This document shows positions 35,491 through 44,645 of a stretch of DNA of 64,000 nt, in pieces. Below the pieces are notes generated by a model, which saw only the letters and a list, made by a program, of their open reading frames with translations, was not told the DNA's origin and made no database searches. The DNA is from Actinokineospora sp. NBRC 105648 (GTDB lineage: Bacteria > Actinomycetota > Actinomycetes > Mycobacteriales > Pseudonocardiaceae). Positions within the stretch are counted from its first letter, which is position 1, and the number at the start of each line of letters is the position of its first letter. A program made the translations under genes and the position numbers. The stretch covers positions 1 to 64,000 of the forward strand of contig NZ_BSTR01000032.1 of NCBI RefSeq assembly GCF_030269645.1, in the 5' to 3' direction.

Positions 35491-36467
35491 ACCGCTTCCG
35501 CGATGATCACGCGCGGCGAACCGGGCAGCGGACGGGTCTCGACCCAGCGCCAGCCGGTGGCCTCGAGCCAGCCCTTGACCTCGTCCTCGGGGTAGACCAC
35601 GGTGCCGTCGATGACCAGGTACTCGCCGGCGAGCACCGCGTCGAGGCGGCGGCCGTCGGAGGCGTCGAGCAGGAAGTCGAGCACCAGCAGCGCGGCGCCG
35701 ACGTCGACGGCCTCGCGCGCCCGGGTCAAGATGGTCTTGTTCTCCTCCGGGGTGAAGCGGTGCAGCACGTGCTCGAGCAGCACCGAGTCGTAGTGCCCGG
35801 GGACCGCGGTGGTCAGCGGGTCGGCCTCGTGGAACTCGACGAAGTCGCCGAAGCCCGCGGGGGCGCCGCCCTTGGCCATCTGCAGCATCATGTCGGTGCT
35901 GACGAACGCGCCGCGCAGCTTGGGGTTGCGCTTGTGCGCCTCGTCCAGGAACGCCGTCGACAGGCCCGCGAGGTCGAGCAGGTTCTCGTGCTGGGTGAAG
36001 TCGTAGTTCTCGGCCAGCATCAGCGCGTGCAGCGAGTTGTAGGTCTGCACACCGCCCATGAAGACCTCCATCCGCTCGCCGCCCATGTCGAACGGCGCGG
36101 GCTCGGCGGTGCGCATGGACTCGGTGTAGGAGAGCCAGTGCGGGTAGCTCAGGCCGTCCCAGAAGCCCAGCCACGGGCGCAGGTCCAGGCCCTCGCCACC
36201 GGCGAGGTAGGCCGCGGTGGCCTCGGTGTTGGTGTACTGGCCCTCGGCGTAGGACAGCAGCTCCAGGCCGACCATGGCGTCGGCCAGGATGCGCACCGAG
36301 CGCTCGGGCGCGCCCGTGGTGGCGGCGATCTGCGCCGTGGTGGCCGAGCCGGTGCCGATGGCGGCGAACAGACCCAGCTCGCTCGCGGCGAACAGCTGCT
36401 TGGCCGCCATGAAGCCGCTCGCGACAGCCGCGAGTCGGCTCGGGTCGGCGGCGGGGGTGGTGGTCAT
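35487..36467 (-). CDS. Methyltransferase-fold protein without the normal SAM motif
   Basis: A 326-residue protein of the O-methyltransferase (acetylserotonin/hydroxyneurosporene) family. The N-terminal helical dimerisation and winged-helix domain (about 1-110) is clear: FMAAKQLFAASELGLFAAIG, then APERSVRILADAMVGLEL. The second domain starts with ENLLDLAGLSTAFLDEA where the glycine-rich SAM loop (DxGGGxG) should be, so SAM binding is doubtful. The general-base region is LLEHVLHRFTPEEN, keeping one histidine. It may be a repurposed fold, as in methyltransferase-like decarboxylases or hydroxylases, or bind another cofactor. ATG overlaps the dehydrogenase stop. Confidence 0.7.
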   Translation of the reverse strand: MTTTPAADPSRLAAVASGFMAAKQLFAASELGLFAAIGTGSATTAQIAATTGAPERSVRILADAMVGLELLSYAEGQYTNTEATAAYLAGGEGLDLRPWLGFWDGLSYPHWLSYTESMRTAEPAPFDMGGERMEVFMGGVQTYNSLHALMLAENYDFTQHENLLDLAGLSTAFLDEAHKRNPKLRGAFVSTDMMLQMAKGGAPAGFGDFVEFHEADPLTTAVPGHYDSVLLEHVLHRFTPEENKTILTRAREAVDVGAALLVLDFLLDASDGRRLDAVLAGEYLVIDGTVVYPEDEVKGWLEATGWRWVETRPLPGSPRVIIAEAV

Positions 36468-37594
36468 GCGGATATCTCCTCAAGATCGAGTGCTGGGTTG
36501 ACGACGGCCTTGACGGCCGCCATGGAGGCCATGTCCTTGATGGCCTGGTCCGCGCCCGCCAGGCCGACCGGTTCGCCGAACATGGCGTCCCAGTCGAAGC
36601 GGTGGGCGAAGGAGTTCAGGAAGCGCAGCGAGCGGTCCAGGTCGGACACGTCGCCGTTGAGCGAGCCGATGACCTGGATCTCGCGCATCATCACCACGTC
36701 CATCGGCACCGGCAGCGCCCGCGGGCCCGCCAGTCCGACCACGACGTGCTTGCCGCGGTGCCCGCACATCAGCACGCCCTCGCGGTTGGCCGAGGGCGAG
36801 CCCGCGAAGTCGAACACCAGGTCGGCGCCGCGGGCCTCAGTCAGCTCCTCGACCCGGGCCACCCGCTCGTCCGGGTCGGGGACCTCCTCGACCGCGATGG
36901 TGACGTCCGCGCCGAACTTGGCGGCCACGGCGAGCCGGTTGTCCGGCCCGCCGATGGTGATCACCTGGCCCGCGCCGGAGGCCCGGGCGAACGCGGTGCC
37001 CACCAGGCCGAGCGGGCCCGCGCCCTGGATGACCACAGTGGACTCCGGGCGCACGCCGCCCGCGTTGGCGAACGCGCGCAGCACGGTCTTGACCGCGCAG
37101 CCCGCCGAGGCGGCCCAGGTGTCGGGCATCTCCTCGGGCACCACCAGCCGGTGCGCGCCCGGGGGCAGGTAGGTGTACTGCGAGAGGCCGCCGATGACGA
37201 ACGGCCACTTGTCCGCGCGCTGGCGGAACCCGTAGCCGCGGTTGACGCAGAGCACCGGCACGCGCAGCACCGTGCAGGGGTGGCAGCGCCCGCAGACCGA
37301 CTCCGACCACACCAGCTTGGTCCCGACCACCACCGGCCGCCCCAGCGCGTCCTGCTCGGCGTACGGGCCGAGCGCGACGACCTCGCCGACCATCTCGTGG
37401 CCCAGCACCATCGGCAGCCCGACGAAGGGCATGACGCCCTGCCACAGGTGCGCGTCGGTGCCGCACAGGGTCGTGCGGGTCACCCGGACCAGCGCCGAAC
37501 CCGGCGGCAGGTCCGCGGGCAGCGGCAGCTCCTCGATCTCCAGCGGTGCGCCGAACTCGCGCAGCACCGCGGCCATCGTCGTCTTGGGGCGCAT
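36464..37594 (-). CDS. Zinc-dependent alcohol dehydrogenase
   Basis: A 376-residue medium-chain dehydrogenase. Catalytic zinc ligands are in TTLCGTDAHLW and LGHEMVGEV, structural zinc in SVCGRCHPCTVLRVPVLC and the Rossmann site in VVIQGAGPLGLVGTAFA. The ATG at 37594 has GAGAGGAG eight bases upstream. It is the first catabolic gene after the transporter genes in the operon, and could oxidise an alcohol liberated by the esterase or amidase. Confidence 0.88.
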   Translation of the reverse strand: MRPKTTMAAVLREFGAPLEIEELPLPADLPPGSALVRVTRTTLCGTDAHLWQGVMPFVGLPMVLGHEMVGEVVALGPYAEQDALGRPVVVGTKLVWSESVCGRCHPCTVLRVPVLCVNRGYGFRQRADKWPFVIGGLSQYTYLPPGAHRLVVPEEMPDTWAASAGCAVKTVLRAFANAGGVRPESTVVIQGAGPLGLVGTAFARASGAGQVITIGGPDNRLAVAAKFGADVTIAVEEVPDPDERVARVEELTEARGADLVFDFAGSPSANREGVLMCGHRGKHVVVGLAGPRALPVPMDVVMMREIQVIGSLNGDVSDLDRSLRFLNSFAHRFDWDAMFGEPVGLAGADQAIKDMASMAAVKAVVNPALDLEEISA

Positions 37595-37665
37595 GCGGAC
37601 TCCTCTCGAGCGTGTTGGCCGGTGCCTCATCAGTCCACAGTGGACGGTGTGGTCCGGCGGCGGAC

Positions 37666-38532
37666 CTAGGAGGGCTCGTCCCAGCGGTCCCCGCGCCGGG
37701 TCCAGACCAGCACGACCAGGATCACCACGAACGGCAGCACACCGCGGTACTGCTGGAAGGACTGCCAGGTGCTGGCCAGGCCCTGCAGCACGCCGAGGGC
37801 GAGGCCGCCGACCAGGGTGACCGGGAAGCTGCGGAACCCGCCGATGAGCACCGCGGCCAGCGCCGGGGTGATCAGCGCGGCCTGCGAGCCGAAGTCGCTG
37901 GCCAGCTGCGGGGCGATGATCATGATGGCCAGCGCGCTGGCCGCGCCCGCGATCGCCCAGACCACCATGGACAGCCGCGGCACCCGGATGCCGATCAGCT
38001 CGGCGGTGGTCGGCCGCTCGGCCTGGGCGCGCAGCAGCAGGCCGATCCTGGTGCGGCGCAGCAGGACCGCCGGGGCGATGGCGAACAGCACGGCCAGCAC
38101 CATGGTGACGATGGCGGTCCAGGTGACCACCACGCCGCCCGCGGTGAACGCGGGCGAGTCGAACGGGCTGGGGAAGCGGTGCGGGTGCTGCGCCCCGAAC
38201 AGGCGCAGCCCCACCGCGGCCAGGCCGGTGTAGATCGCGATGGTGACCGCGGCCTTCACGCCCTCGCCGGACTCCGAGAACCAGCGGACCATGATCGCGC
38301 CGAGACCGCAGTGCAGCAGCGCGCCGACGGCCATGCCCGCGGGCACCGCGAGGATCAGCGGCAGGCCCTCCTCGTAGAGGACGACCATGGAGAACGCGCC
38401 GAACGCGCCGACGGCGGCCTGGGCGAAGTTCACCACCGACACCAGGCGGTAGGTCAGCAGCGTGGACAGCCCCATCAGGGCGTAGGCCCCGCCGGTGACC
38501 AGTCCCGCGATGGCCGCGGACAGTTGGAGCAC
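37666..38532 (-). CDS. Branched-chain-type ABC transporter permease (LivH-like)
   Basis: A 288-residue integral membrane protein of about eight segments, LivH family: LVTGGAYALMGLSTLLTYRL at the N-terminus, SVVNFAQAAVGAFGAF, the cytoplasmic coupling loop RAQAERPTTAELIGI, and terminal VVILVVLVWTRRGDRW. GTG start. With the LivM-LivG fusion, LivF and the binding lipoprotein in the same operon it completes an importer of the HAAT family, which handles amino acids, amides and urea. Confidence 0.88.
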   Translation of the reverse strand: MLQLSAAIAGLVTGGAYALMGLSTLLTYRLVSVVNFAQAAVGAFGAFSMVVLYEEGLPLILAVPAGMAVGALLHCGLGAIMVRWFSESGEGVKAAVTIAIYTGLAAVGLRLFGAQHPHRFPSPFDSPAFTAGGVVVTWTAIVTMVLAVLFAIAPAVLLRRTRIGLLLRAQAERPTTAELIGIRVPRLSMVVWAIAGAASALAIMIIAPQLASDFGSQAALITPALAAVLIGGFRSFPVTLVGGLALGVLQGLASTWQSFQQYRGVLPFVVILVVLVWTRRGDRWDEPS

Positions 38533-38574
38533 GACAGCCTCCGGATCAGGAGTTTCTCAGCTCTGGCGGGGGAA

Positions 38575-39735
38575 TCAGGAGGACGGGACGGTGATGAAGT
38601 CGCCGATCGGGTTCCACTTGGAGTCCTTGAGCTCCACGATCTTGGAAGCCTGGTTCGGCGCGTGCCGGTCGCCGGGGCCGAAGAGGAACGGGCTGCCCAC
38701 CATCGGGTTGCTGATCGGCTGCATGGTCTTGAGCGCCTGGTTCACCGAGTCCCGGGTGATGTCGCCCTTGATGCCCTTGAGCACCTGCACCATGAACGTC
38801 GCGGCCAGGAAGCCGCCCTGGGAGAACGCGCTGGCCGGGGCGCCCGCGCGGGTGACCGCGTCCTTCCACGGCGCGTTGGCCGGGCTGTCGGCGGTGAACG
38901 GCTCGAACTCGCTGCCCGCGTAGATCTTCAGCCCGAGGCCGCCGACGGCCTTGGCGACGCTGTCGGTGTAGGCCGGGGCCAGCAGCAGGAAGTCCACATC
39001 GGACATGCCCTGGGTCTGGGCCGCCTTGAGGAAGGGCACCACGAGCTGCTCGCTCGGGTTGAACATGATCGCGTCGCAGCCCGCCTGCTTGGCCTTGAGC
39101 AGGTACGGGGTCAGGTCACCGCTCTGCTGGACGGTCATGTCGTTGACCGCGAGCTGCTTGCCGGTGATCTTCGTCCACTGCTCGAGGGCGTTCTTGACCG
39201 CGTCCTCGGAGCCGGGCAGCACGACGGTGAAGTTGCAGAGCTTGTCGTCCTTGAGCGTCTGCGAGGCGTAGAGCAGCTCGGCGGTCATCAGGGTGAACGG
39301 GCCGACGTTGACCGGCGCGATGTTCGGGCTCTGGAAGCACTTGGGGGTGGCCGCGACGGCCATGATCGAGCTGATCTTCTGCTGCCGGTAGAAGGCGTCG
39401 TTGACGTCGCAGTCGGTGAAGCTGGCCGAGCCGGTCATCGCCACCACGTCGGCGTCGGCGAGCTCGCGCGCCACCTGGGCGGTGCGCTGCGGGTTGCCCG
39501 CGTCGTCCTTGACGATGTAGTCGATCTTCTTGCCGTTGATCCCGCCCTGGTCGTTGACGTCGTCGAAGACGCGCTTGGCGGTCTTGATGACGTCATCGGT
39601 GATAAAGGCGCCGGTGAGGCCCGCGATGGCCCCGATCTTGATCTCGCCGCTGTCCGAGCTGCCGCAGCCCGCGAGGACGGTGGTGGCCAACAGGGCGGCT
39701 GTGGCCACCCCGCCTATCTTGGTGATCGCTCGCAT
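38575..39735 (-). CDS. ABC transporter substrate-binding lipoprotein (LivJ-like)
   Basis: A 386-residue extracellular lipoprotein with a lipobox (ATTVLAGCGSSDSGE). It has the periplasmic-binding fold of the HAAT family, beginning KIGAIAGLTGAFITDD and containing KIDYIVKDDAGNPQRTAQVA, VVAMTGSASFTDCDV and FLLLAPAYTDSV. It probably delivers the substrate of the operon to the LivH/LivM pore. ATG is preceded by GGAGAG. The ligand is not predictable from the sequence; amide-like compounds are suggested by the downstream hydrolase. Confidence 0.87.
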   Translation of the reverse strand: MRAITKIGGVATAALLATTVLAGCGSSDSGEIKIGAIAGLTGAFITDDVIKTAKRVFDDVNDQGGINGKKIDYIVKDDAGNPQRTAQVARELADADVVAMTGSASFTDCDVNDAFYRQQKISSIMAVAATPKCFQSPNIAPVNVGPFTLMTAELLYASQTLKDDKLCNFTVVLPGSEDAVKNALEQWTKITGKQLAVNDMTVQQSGDLTPYLLKAKQAGCDAIMFNPSEQLVVPFLKAAQTQGMSDVDFLLLAPAYTDSVAKAVGGLGLKIYAGSEFEPFTADSPANAPWKDAVTRAGAPASAFSQGGFLAATFMVQVLKGIKGDITRDSVNQALKTMQPISNPMVGSPFLFGPGDRHAPNQASKIVELKDSKWNPIGDFITVPSS

Positions 39736-39806
39736 GTGTCTCTCCTGGGACGGGAAGTGGCTCGGAAGGCGTCGGTGGGGCGGGCGGACGTGGGCGGCCA
39801 GCGGGC

Positions 39807-41576
39807 TCAGCGCGTGCTGTCGCCGAGGTAGGCGGCGATGACGGCGGGGTCGGAGAGCACCTGCTCCGGCGGCCCGGAGGCGATCACGCTGCCGAAGTCG
39901 AGCACCACGATCTGGTCGCAGACGGCCCTGACCAGCTCGATGTCGTGCTCCACCAGCAGCAGCGAGGTGTCGAACCGCTCCGGGATCTCGGCGAGCCGGT
40001 CGACCAGCAGCCGGGTCTCGTCACTGGAGTGGCCCGCGGCGGGCTCGTCGAGCAGCAGGACCCGCGGCCGCCCGACGGCCAGGCCCGCGACCTCGAGCAG
40101 GCGCCGGGTGGCCACGTCCACGACCTCAACCGGGGTGTCCGCGGGCGGGCAGCCGAACAGCGCGAGCTGCTCGTCGATCGCCTGCCTCGTCAGCGTCGCA
40201 CCCGCGGCGACCTGCAGGAACATCCCGACCGAGATCGAGGTGGGCACGCGCAGCTGCTGGAAGCTGCGGCGCACGCCCGCCCGGGCCCGGCGGTGCGCGG
40301 AGAGGTCGTCGACCGGCTTGCCGTCGAGCAGCACCTGGCCGGTGTAGCGGCCGGTGAACCCGGTGACGGTGTTGATCAGCGTCGACTTGCCCGCGCCGTT
40401 GGGGCCGACCAGGCCGACGACCTGCCCGCGCGGGAGCACCAGGTTGACGTCGTTGACCGCGACCAGGTTGCCGAAGGTGACCCGCAGGTCGCGCACCTCC
40501 AGCGCGGGGGCGCCCCGGCGGACGATCCGGGCGGGGCGCTGCCGGGGGAAGACCTGGACCGGGGGCGCCTGGATCGGCGGCAGCGGGTTGCGCTCGGCCC
40601 GCTTGCGGCGGCGCTGGGTGCGCAGCAGGTCGGTCTGGCTCATGCCCAGCCGCAGCACCTGGATCGCGCCGACGCCGAAGAGCAGCGAGGCGAGGTCCTG
40701 CGGGATGCCGATCGCGTCCATCAGCACCGGGACGAAGGCGCCCATCACCCCGCCCGCGATCGCGCCCTCGATGTTGTTGGTGCCCACGAACAGCGCGATG
40801 GCGAACATCGCGACCGAGGCGAAGGAGGAGAAGTTGCCCGCGGTGACGATGCCCAGCTGGCCCGCCATCAGACCGCCGCCGACGCCCGCGACGAACGCGC
40901 TGAGCGCGAACGCGGCCAGCTTGCCCTTGGTCACGCTGATGCCGTGCGCGGCCGCGGCCCGCTCGGAGTGCCGGATCTCCACCAGCGCGCCGCCCAGCCT
41001 GCTGCGGTCGAGGAAGTAGAGGCCGACGAAGATCACCGCGACGACGATGGCGGTGAAGACGAAGTAGGCGGCGTCGGTGTCGAACAGCTCCGGCCTGCGG
41101 ACGAAGTTGTAGTCGTTCTGGCCGGGGAAGCTCAGCCCGCCGAAGACGACGTCGAGCGCGATGGCGAAGGCGAAGGTGGCCACCGCCAGGTTCACCCCGC
41201 GCAGGCGCAGCGCGGGCAGGCCGATGAGCAGACCGGCCAGCACCGCGACCAGCCCGCCGAGCAGCAGCCACACGTACAGGCCGCCGGGCACCTCGTGCAC
41301 GTTGGCCCAGCCGACCGTCCACGCGCCGATGGCGGCGAAGGAGAGCTGGCACAGCGAGATGACCCCGGCCCGACCGGTGATCAGGCCGTAGCTCTGCATG
41401 AACACGACCGCCACGGCCGCGGCGGTGAGGTTGAACAGCATCGAGCTGCTCGACACCGACGAGAGCACGATGACCACCACCGCGGCGGCGATCAGGGTCA
41501 GCGGCAGCGGCTTGCCCAGCGGGCCCGCGGCGGCCAGGAGCCCACCGCGCTGTCCGGGCTTGCGCAAAGTCTCCAC
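39807..41576 (-). CDS. Fused LivM-LivG permease-ATPase with degenerate signature motif
   Basis: A 589-residue fusion. Residues 1-330 are a LivM permease (about nine segments, with SYGLITGRAGVISLCQLSFA and the coupling loop EIRHSERAAAAHGISVTKGK). A proline-rich linker (LPPIQAPPVQVFPRQ) leads to a LivG-type ATPase: Walker A VGPNGAGKSTLIN, Walker B VLLLDEPAAGH and H-loop LVEHDIEL. The region that should carry the ABC signature (LSYGQQRR or LSGGQ) reads VVDVATRRLLEVAG, so the signature is absent. The partner LivF (downstream of promoter, 21 bases upstream in the operon) has an intact one. GTG start. Confidence 0.85.
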   Translation of the reverse strand: METLRKPGQRGGLLAAAGPLGKPLPLTLIAAAVVVIVLSSVSSSSMLFNLTAAAVAVVFMQSYGLITGRAGVISLCQLSFAAIGAWTVGWANVHEVPGGLYVWLLLGGLVAVLAGLLIGLPALRLRGVNLAVATFAFAIALDVVFGGLSFPGQNDYNFVRRPELFDTDAAYFVFTAIVVAVIFVGLYFLDRSRLGGALVEIRHSERAAAAHGISVTKGKLAAFALSAFVAGVGGGLMAGQLGIVTAGNFSSFASVAMFAIALFVGTNNIEGAIAGGVMGAFVPVLMDAIGIPQDLASLLFGVGAIQVLRLGMSQTDLLRTQRRRKRAERNPLPPIQAPPVQVFPRQRPARIVRRGAPALEVRDLRVTFGNLVAVNDVNLVLPRGQVVGLVGPNGAGKSTLINTVTGFTGRYTGQVLLDGKPVDDLSAHRRARAGVRRSFQQLRVPTSISVGMFLQVAAGATLTRQAIDEQLALFGCPPADTPVEVVDVATRRLLEVAGLAVGRPRVLLLDEPAAGHSSDETRLLVDRLAEIPERFDTSLLLVEHDIELVRAVCDQIVVLDFGSVIASGPPEQVLSDPAVIAAYLGDSTR

Positions 41577-41597
41577 TTTCTTCGACTCCAGTCGCCG

Positions 41598-42299
41598 TCA
41601 GTTGTGGGTGTCGCCGAGGTAGAGCGCCCGCAGCAGCGACTCGTCGGCCAGCAGGGCTGCCCCGTCGCCCGCGAAGACCATCTCGCCCTTGGCCATGACG
41701 TAGGCGCGGTCGGAGATCCCGAGCGCGAGGGTGGCGAACTGCTCGACCAGCAGCACGCCGACGCCGGTGTCGGCGAGCCTGCGCACCGCGCGCGCCAGCC
41801 GCTCCACCACGATCGGGGCCAGGCCCAGCGACATCTCGTCGATGAGCAGCACCCGGGGCTCGCCCAGCAGCGCCCGGCCGACCACGAGCATCTGCTGCTC
41901 ACCGCCGGAGAGCAGGCCCGCGGGCGCGGCGATCTGCTTGCGCAGCTCGGGGAACAGGTCCAGCACCGCGTCGATGGAGCCACCGGGGCGGCAGGCCGCG
42001 CGCAGGTTGTCCTCAGTGGACATGTCGCGGAACACGGTGCGGTTCTGCTCGACGTGAGCGAGCCCGGCGCGCGCCCGGCGCCAGGCCCGCAGCCTCTCGA
42101 TCCGCGCACCCCCGAGGGTGATGGACCCGCCCGAGACCGGGATGGCGCCGGAGACGCCCTCCAGCAGGGTGGTCTTGCCCGCGCCGTTGGCGCCGAGCAG
42201 GACGGTCACCTCGCCCTCGGCGACCGAGACCGTAGCGCCGCGCACGATCGGGAGACCGGATCGCTCGACGCTGACGTCCTCAATGGACAGAACACTCAC
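41598..42299 (-). CDS. Branched-chain-type ABC transporter ATPase (LivF-like)
   Basis: A 233-residue ATPase. Walker A LLGANGAGKTTLLEGVSG, Q-loop HVEQNRTVF, signature LLSGGEQQML, Walker B VLLIDEMSLGL and H-loop LLVEQ are all present. The shortness and the EMSLGLAP segment are typical of LivF. It is the first gene of the ten-gene operon. GTG at 42299 with AAGGAT about ten bases upstream; an earlier start would add a non-conserved extension. Confidence 0.9.
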   Translation of the reverse strand: MSVLSIEDVSVERSGLPIVRGATVSVAEGEVTVLLGANGAGKTTLLEGVSGAIPVSGGSITLGGARIERLRAWRRARAGLAHVEQNRTVFRDMSTEDNLRAACRPGGSIDAVLDLFPELRKQIAAPAGLLSGGEQQMLVVGRALLGEPRVLLIDEMSLGLAPIVVERLARAVRRLADTGVGVLLVEQFATLALGISDRAYVMAKGEMVFAGDGAALLADESLLRALYLGDTHN

Positions 42300-42443
42300 G
42301 GGTGAACACCATCCTTGGGATAACGGGGGGTGGCGGTGTGTCGAACAGCGTGCGCCTGTGCTCTGGGCCACGGTGTCCGTAGAAATACCGAAATACGGTG
42401 GGACGGCTGGACAAGATCCGCACGGCCGTACCCGGACACACGA

Positions 42444-42476
42444 GATACCCGCCCTGAAATGTCCAGGGCGGGTATC
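42444..42476. terminator. Strong hairpin between the amine oxidase and the transporter operon
   Basis: A perfect 13-bp inverted repeat, GATACCCGCCCTG with CAGGGCGGGTATC, closing a seven-base loop, 45 bases downstream of the amine oxidase stop. It should end that transcript and isolate the livF promoter (42300-42443). Confidence 0.75.
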
Positions 42477-42520
42477 ATTCTCGTCGCTATTTCGCTAGCT
42501 CGGCAACTTATACCCGGTTG

Positions 42521-44470
42521 TCAGTGATTGCACGCGCACTGACCCGGCGGGCAGTGTGCGCGGGAAGCGGTTCCGTCGGGCAGGTCCAGCGCCGGGTTGC
42601 GGTCGCAGAACCCGTGCGGGCGGAGCATGAATCCGCTGTAGTCGACCGGCATGACCGGCCAGTCCTCCGGCCTGGGCACGTGCGTCGGGCCGAATACGTG
42701 CCAGAGGACGAGGTCCTCCTCGGTCAGTTCCCGATCGGCCCTCGTCCAGACCGCCAAACCGTCGTTGCCGGGGTTCTGGTTCGGGTAGTCGCCCGCCGGG
42801 AAGCGCTCGGCGTCGTCGTGCCGGGTCACCCACAGGTGCTTGGTGGCGAAGGCCGCACGGGTGGCCACGGTGGCCTCCGGCTGGGCCAGCAGGGTGGGGC
42901 CGGGGTTCGGCACCAGCTGGTAGGCGCGCGGCTTGCCGAGCCGGTTGCGGCTGTCCTCGTTGCGGATGAGCCAGGACCGCCCGCGCGCCGGGTCGGCCAG
43001 CCGCTGGGCCTGCGACTCCCTGGTCAGCGGGGTGACGGTGGTGGTGAAGGCGTTGCCGTAGGGGTTGTCCGGACCGATCGGGATCCCGACCACGTCGACC
43101 TCGTCGACGGTGTTGCGCTCGCCCGCGACCTCCATGTCCAGCCGGGCGCAGAACAGGTGCTGGTGCACCGGGGCCATCAGGCCCGGGGCGATCTCCGCGG
43201 CGTACGGCGAGACCGTGCCCGGCTCGGCGGACCCGCAGAACACGATCCCGGTGGCCTTGGCCTCCAGCTGGATCGTGCCGTCGAGGTAGAAGTACCAGAA
43301 GAAGCCGTAGTCGTAGTTCCCGATCGTGGCGAAGAACGAGACCACCAGCCGCCGGGAACGCCGGACCTCGGTGGCGCCGGTGAGGATGTTGGTGTGTTTC
43401 CAGAGGATTCCGTAGTCCTCCTCGTGCATGCAGATCGCCTGCGGGATCGTGACCGGGTTCGAGTGGTCGTCGGCGACGACGGCGTCGAAGTAATGGATCA
43501 CGCCGAGGCAGTCGCAGCCTAGTTTCAGCGAGTTCGCGTTCTTGCCGAGCAGGTACTCGCCCGCGTCGAAGTAGCTGATCCAATAGCGCCACGGCGCCGG
43601 GTCGCCGTAGGGCACGACCATCTCCGCCATCGACGCGCGGTTGATGACCGGCCGGTGCTCGCCGCTGTTCTCGGCGAACTCGACCCGGTGCAGCGTCAGG
43701 CCCTCGCGGGCGTTGAAACCGACCCGGAAGCGCCAGTTCTCCCAGGTCACCTCGTTGCCCTCGACGGTGAAGCTGACCCCGTCGGGCTGGGTGATCTCGA
43801 TCGGCTTGAGCGTGGTGCGGGCGGGGCCGACGTGCTCGGCGTCGAAGTTGCCGTGCTCGTGCGGGACCGGGACGTCGCCCTCGTCGACCACCGAGATGAC
43901 CTCACCGGAGATGAGGTCCACCTTGGCCAGCAGCCCCTCGACCGGGTGCGCCCACGGGCTGTCCTCCACGTGGTCGCGCAGGAACGTCAACGCCCGGAGA
44001 ACGCGGCGGCCGCGTTCCTCGGGGTGGTCGAAGAAACCGGGCGAGAGCGGCGCGACGAAGGCGAGGGAGAAGTCCTCGACGCCGCGGCGGCGCAGGGCGG
44101 CCTGCCAGCGCGGGTCGGCGCGCACCAGGTCGGCGCTGCGGTCGTACTCCTCGAACAGCACGGCGGGCTGCCCGGTGCCGGGCGCCAGCTCGCGCCAGTC
44201 CACGAGCGCACCGGCGACCAGGTCGACGACGGCCTCGGCGGCGGCACCGGTGGCCGTGTCGAGCAGGACGGCCTGCGCGCGGCGGCTGATGAGCGCGCCG
44301 TCGGTGAAGGCGCGCACCTCCGACTTCGGCGGCTCCAGCAGCAGCACGCTGGGAAACCGCGTGCTCTCCCCTACCCGACCGGCCTCGACGAGCACCGCGC
44401 GCACGCGCGCGATCTCCTCGCCGGAGAGCGGGTCGAGAGGATGCCGGACCAGGGGTGTCGTCGCCGTCAT
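42521..44470 (-). CDS. Copper-containing primary amine oxidase
   Basis: A 649-residue copper/topaquinone amine oxidase, which oxidises primary amines to aldehydes with release of ammonia and hydrogen peroxide. The modified tyrosine lies in TIGNYDYGF, the catalytic aspartate in YFDAGEYLLG, two copper histidines in HQHLFCARLD and the third in PHGFCDRNPALDLP. The unusual C-terminal tail PPGQCACNH adds two cysteines. ATG at 44470 is chosen because upstream extension is not conserved. It lies upstream of the transporter/amidohydrolase operon in the same direction, separated by a terminator; a link through a released amine is plausible. Confidence 0.92.
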   Translation of the reverse strand: MTATTPLVRHPLDPLSGEEIARVRAVLVEAGRVGESTRFPSVLLLEPPKSEVRAFTDGALISRRAQAVLLDTATGAAAEAVVDLVAGALVDWRELAPGTGQPAVLFEEYDRSADLVRADPRWQAALRRRGVEDFSLAFVAPLSPGFFDHPEERGRRVLRALTFLRDHVEDSPWAHPVEGLLAKVDLISGEVISVVDEGDVPVPHEHGNFDAEHVGPARTTLKPIEITQPDGVSFTVEGNEVTWENWRFRVGFNAREGLTLHRVEFAENSGEHRPVINRASMAEMVVPYGDPAPWRYWISYFDAGEYLLGKNANSLKLGCDCLGVIHYFDAVVADDHSNPVTIPQAICMHEEDYGILWKHTNILTGATEVRRSRRLVVSFFATIGNYDYGFFWYFYLDGTIQLEAKATGIVFCGSAEPGTVSPYAAEIAPGLMAPVHQHLFCARLDMEVAGERNTVDEVDVVGIPIGPDNPYGNAFTTTVTPLTRESQAQRLADPARGRSWLIRNEDSRNRLGKPRAYQLVPNPGPTLLAQPEATVATRAAFATKHLWVTRHDDAERFPAGDYPNQNPGNDGLAVWTRADRELTEEDLVLWHVFGPTHVPRPEDWPVMPVDYSGFMLRPHGFCDRNPALDLPDGTASRAHCPPGQCACNH

Positions 44471-44645
44471 TCCGCGAGTATCGGCCGACCGGCGCGCGGG
44501 GTCTTGCCCTGCGACGTACAGCGGTTGACCGGCAGGGAACGGCCCGACACGGCGGCGACCGTGCTCGACCAGGCAACCCGGGCTGCGCGCTGACATCAGC
44601 CAACTGCCCGTGGATCACTCTTCCGGGTGGTTATCCTCAGGCGCC

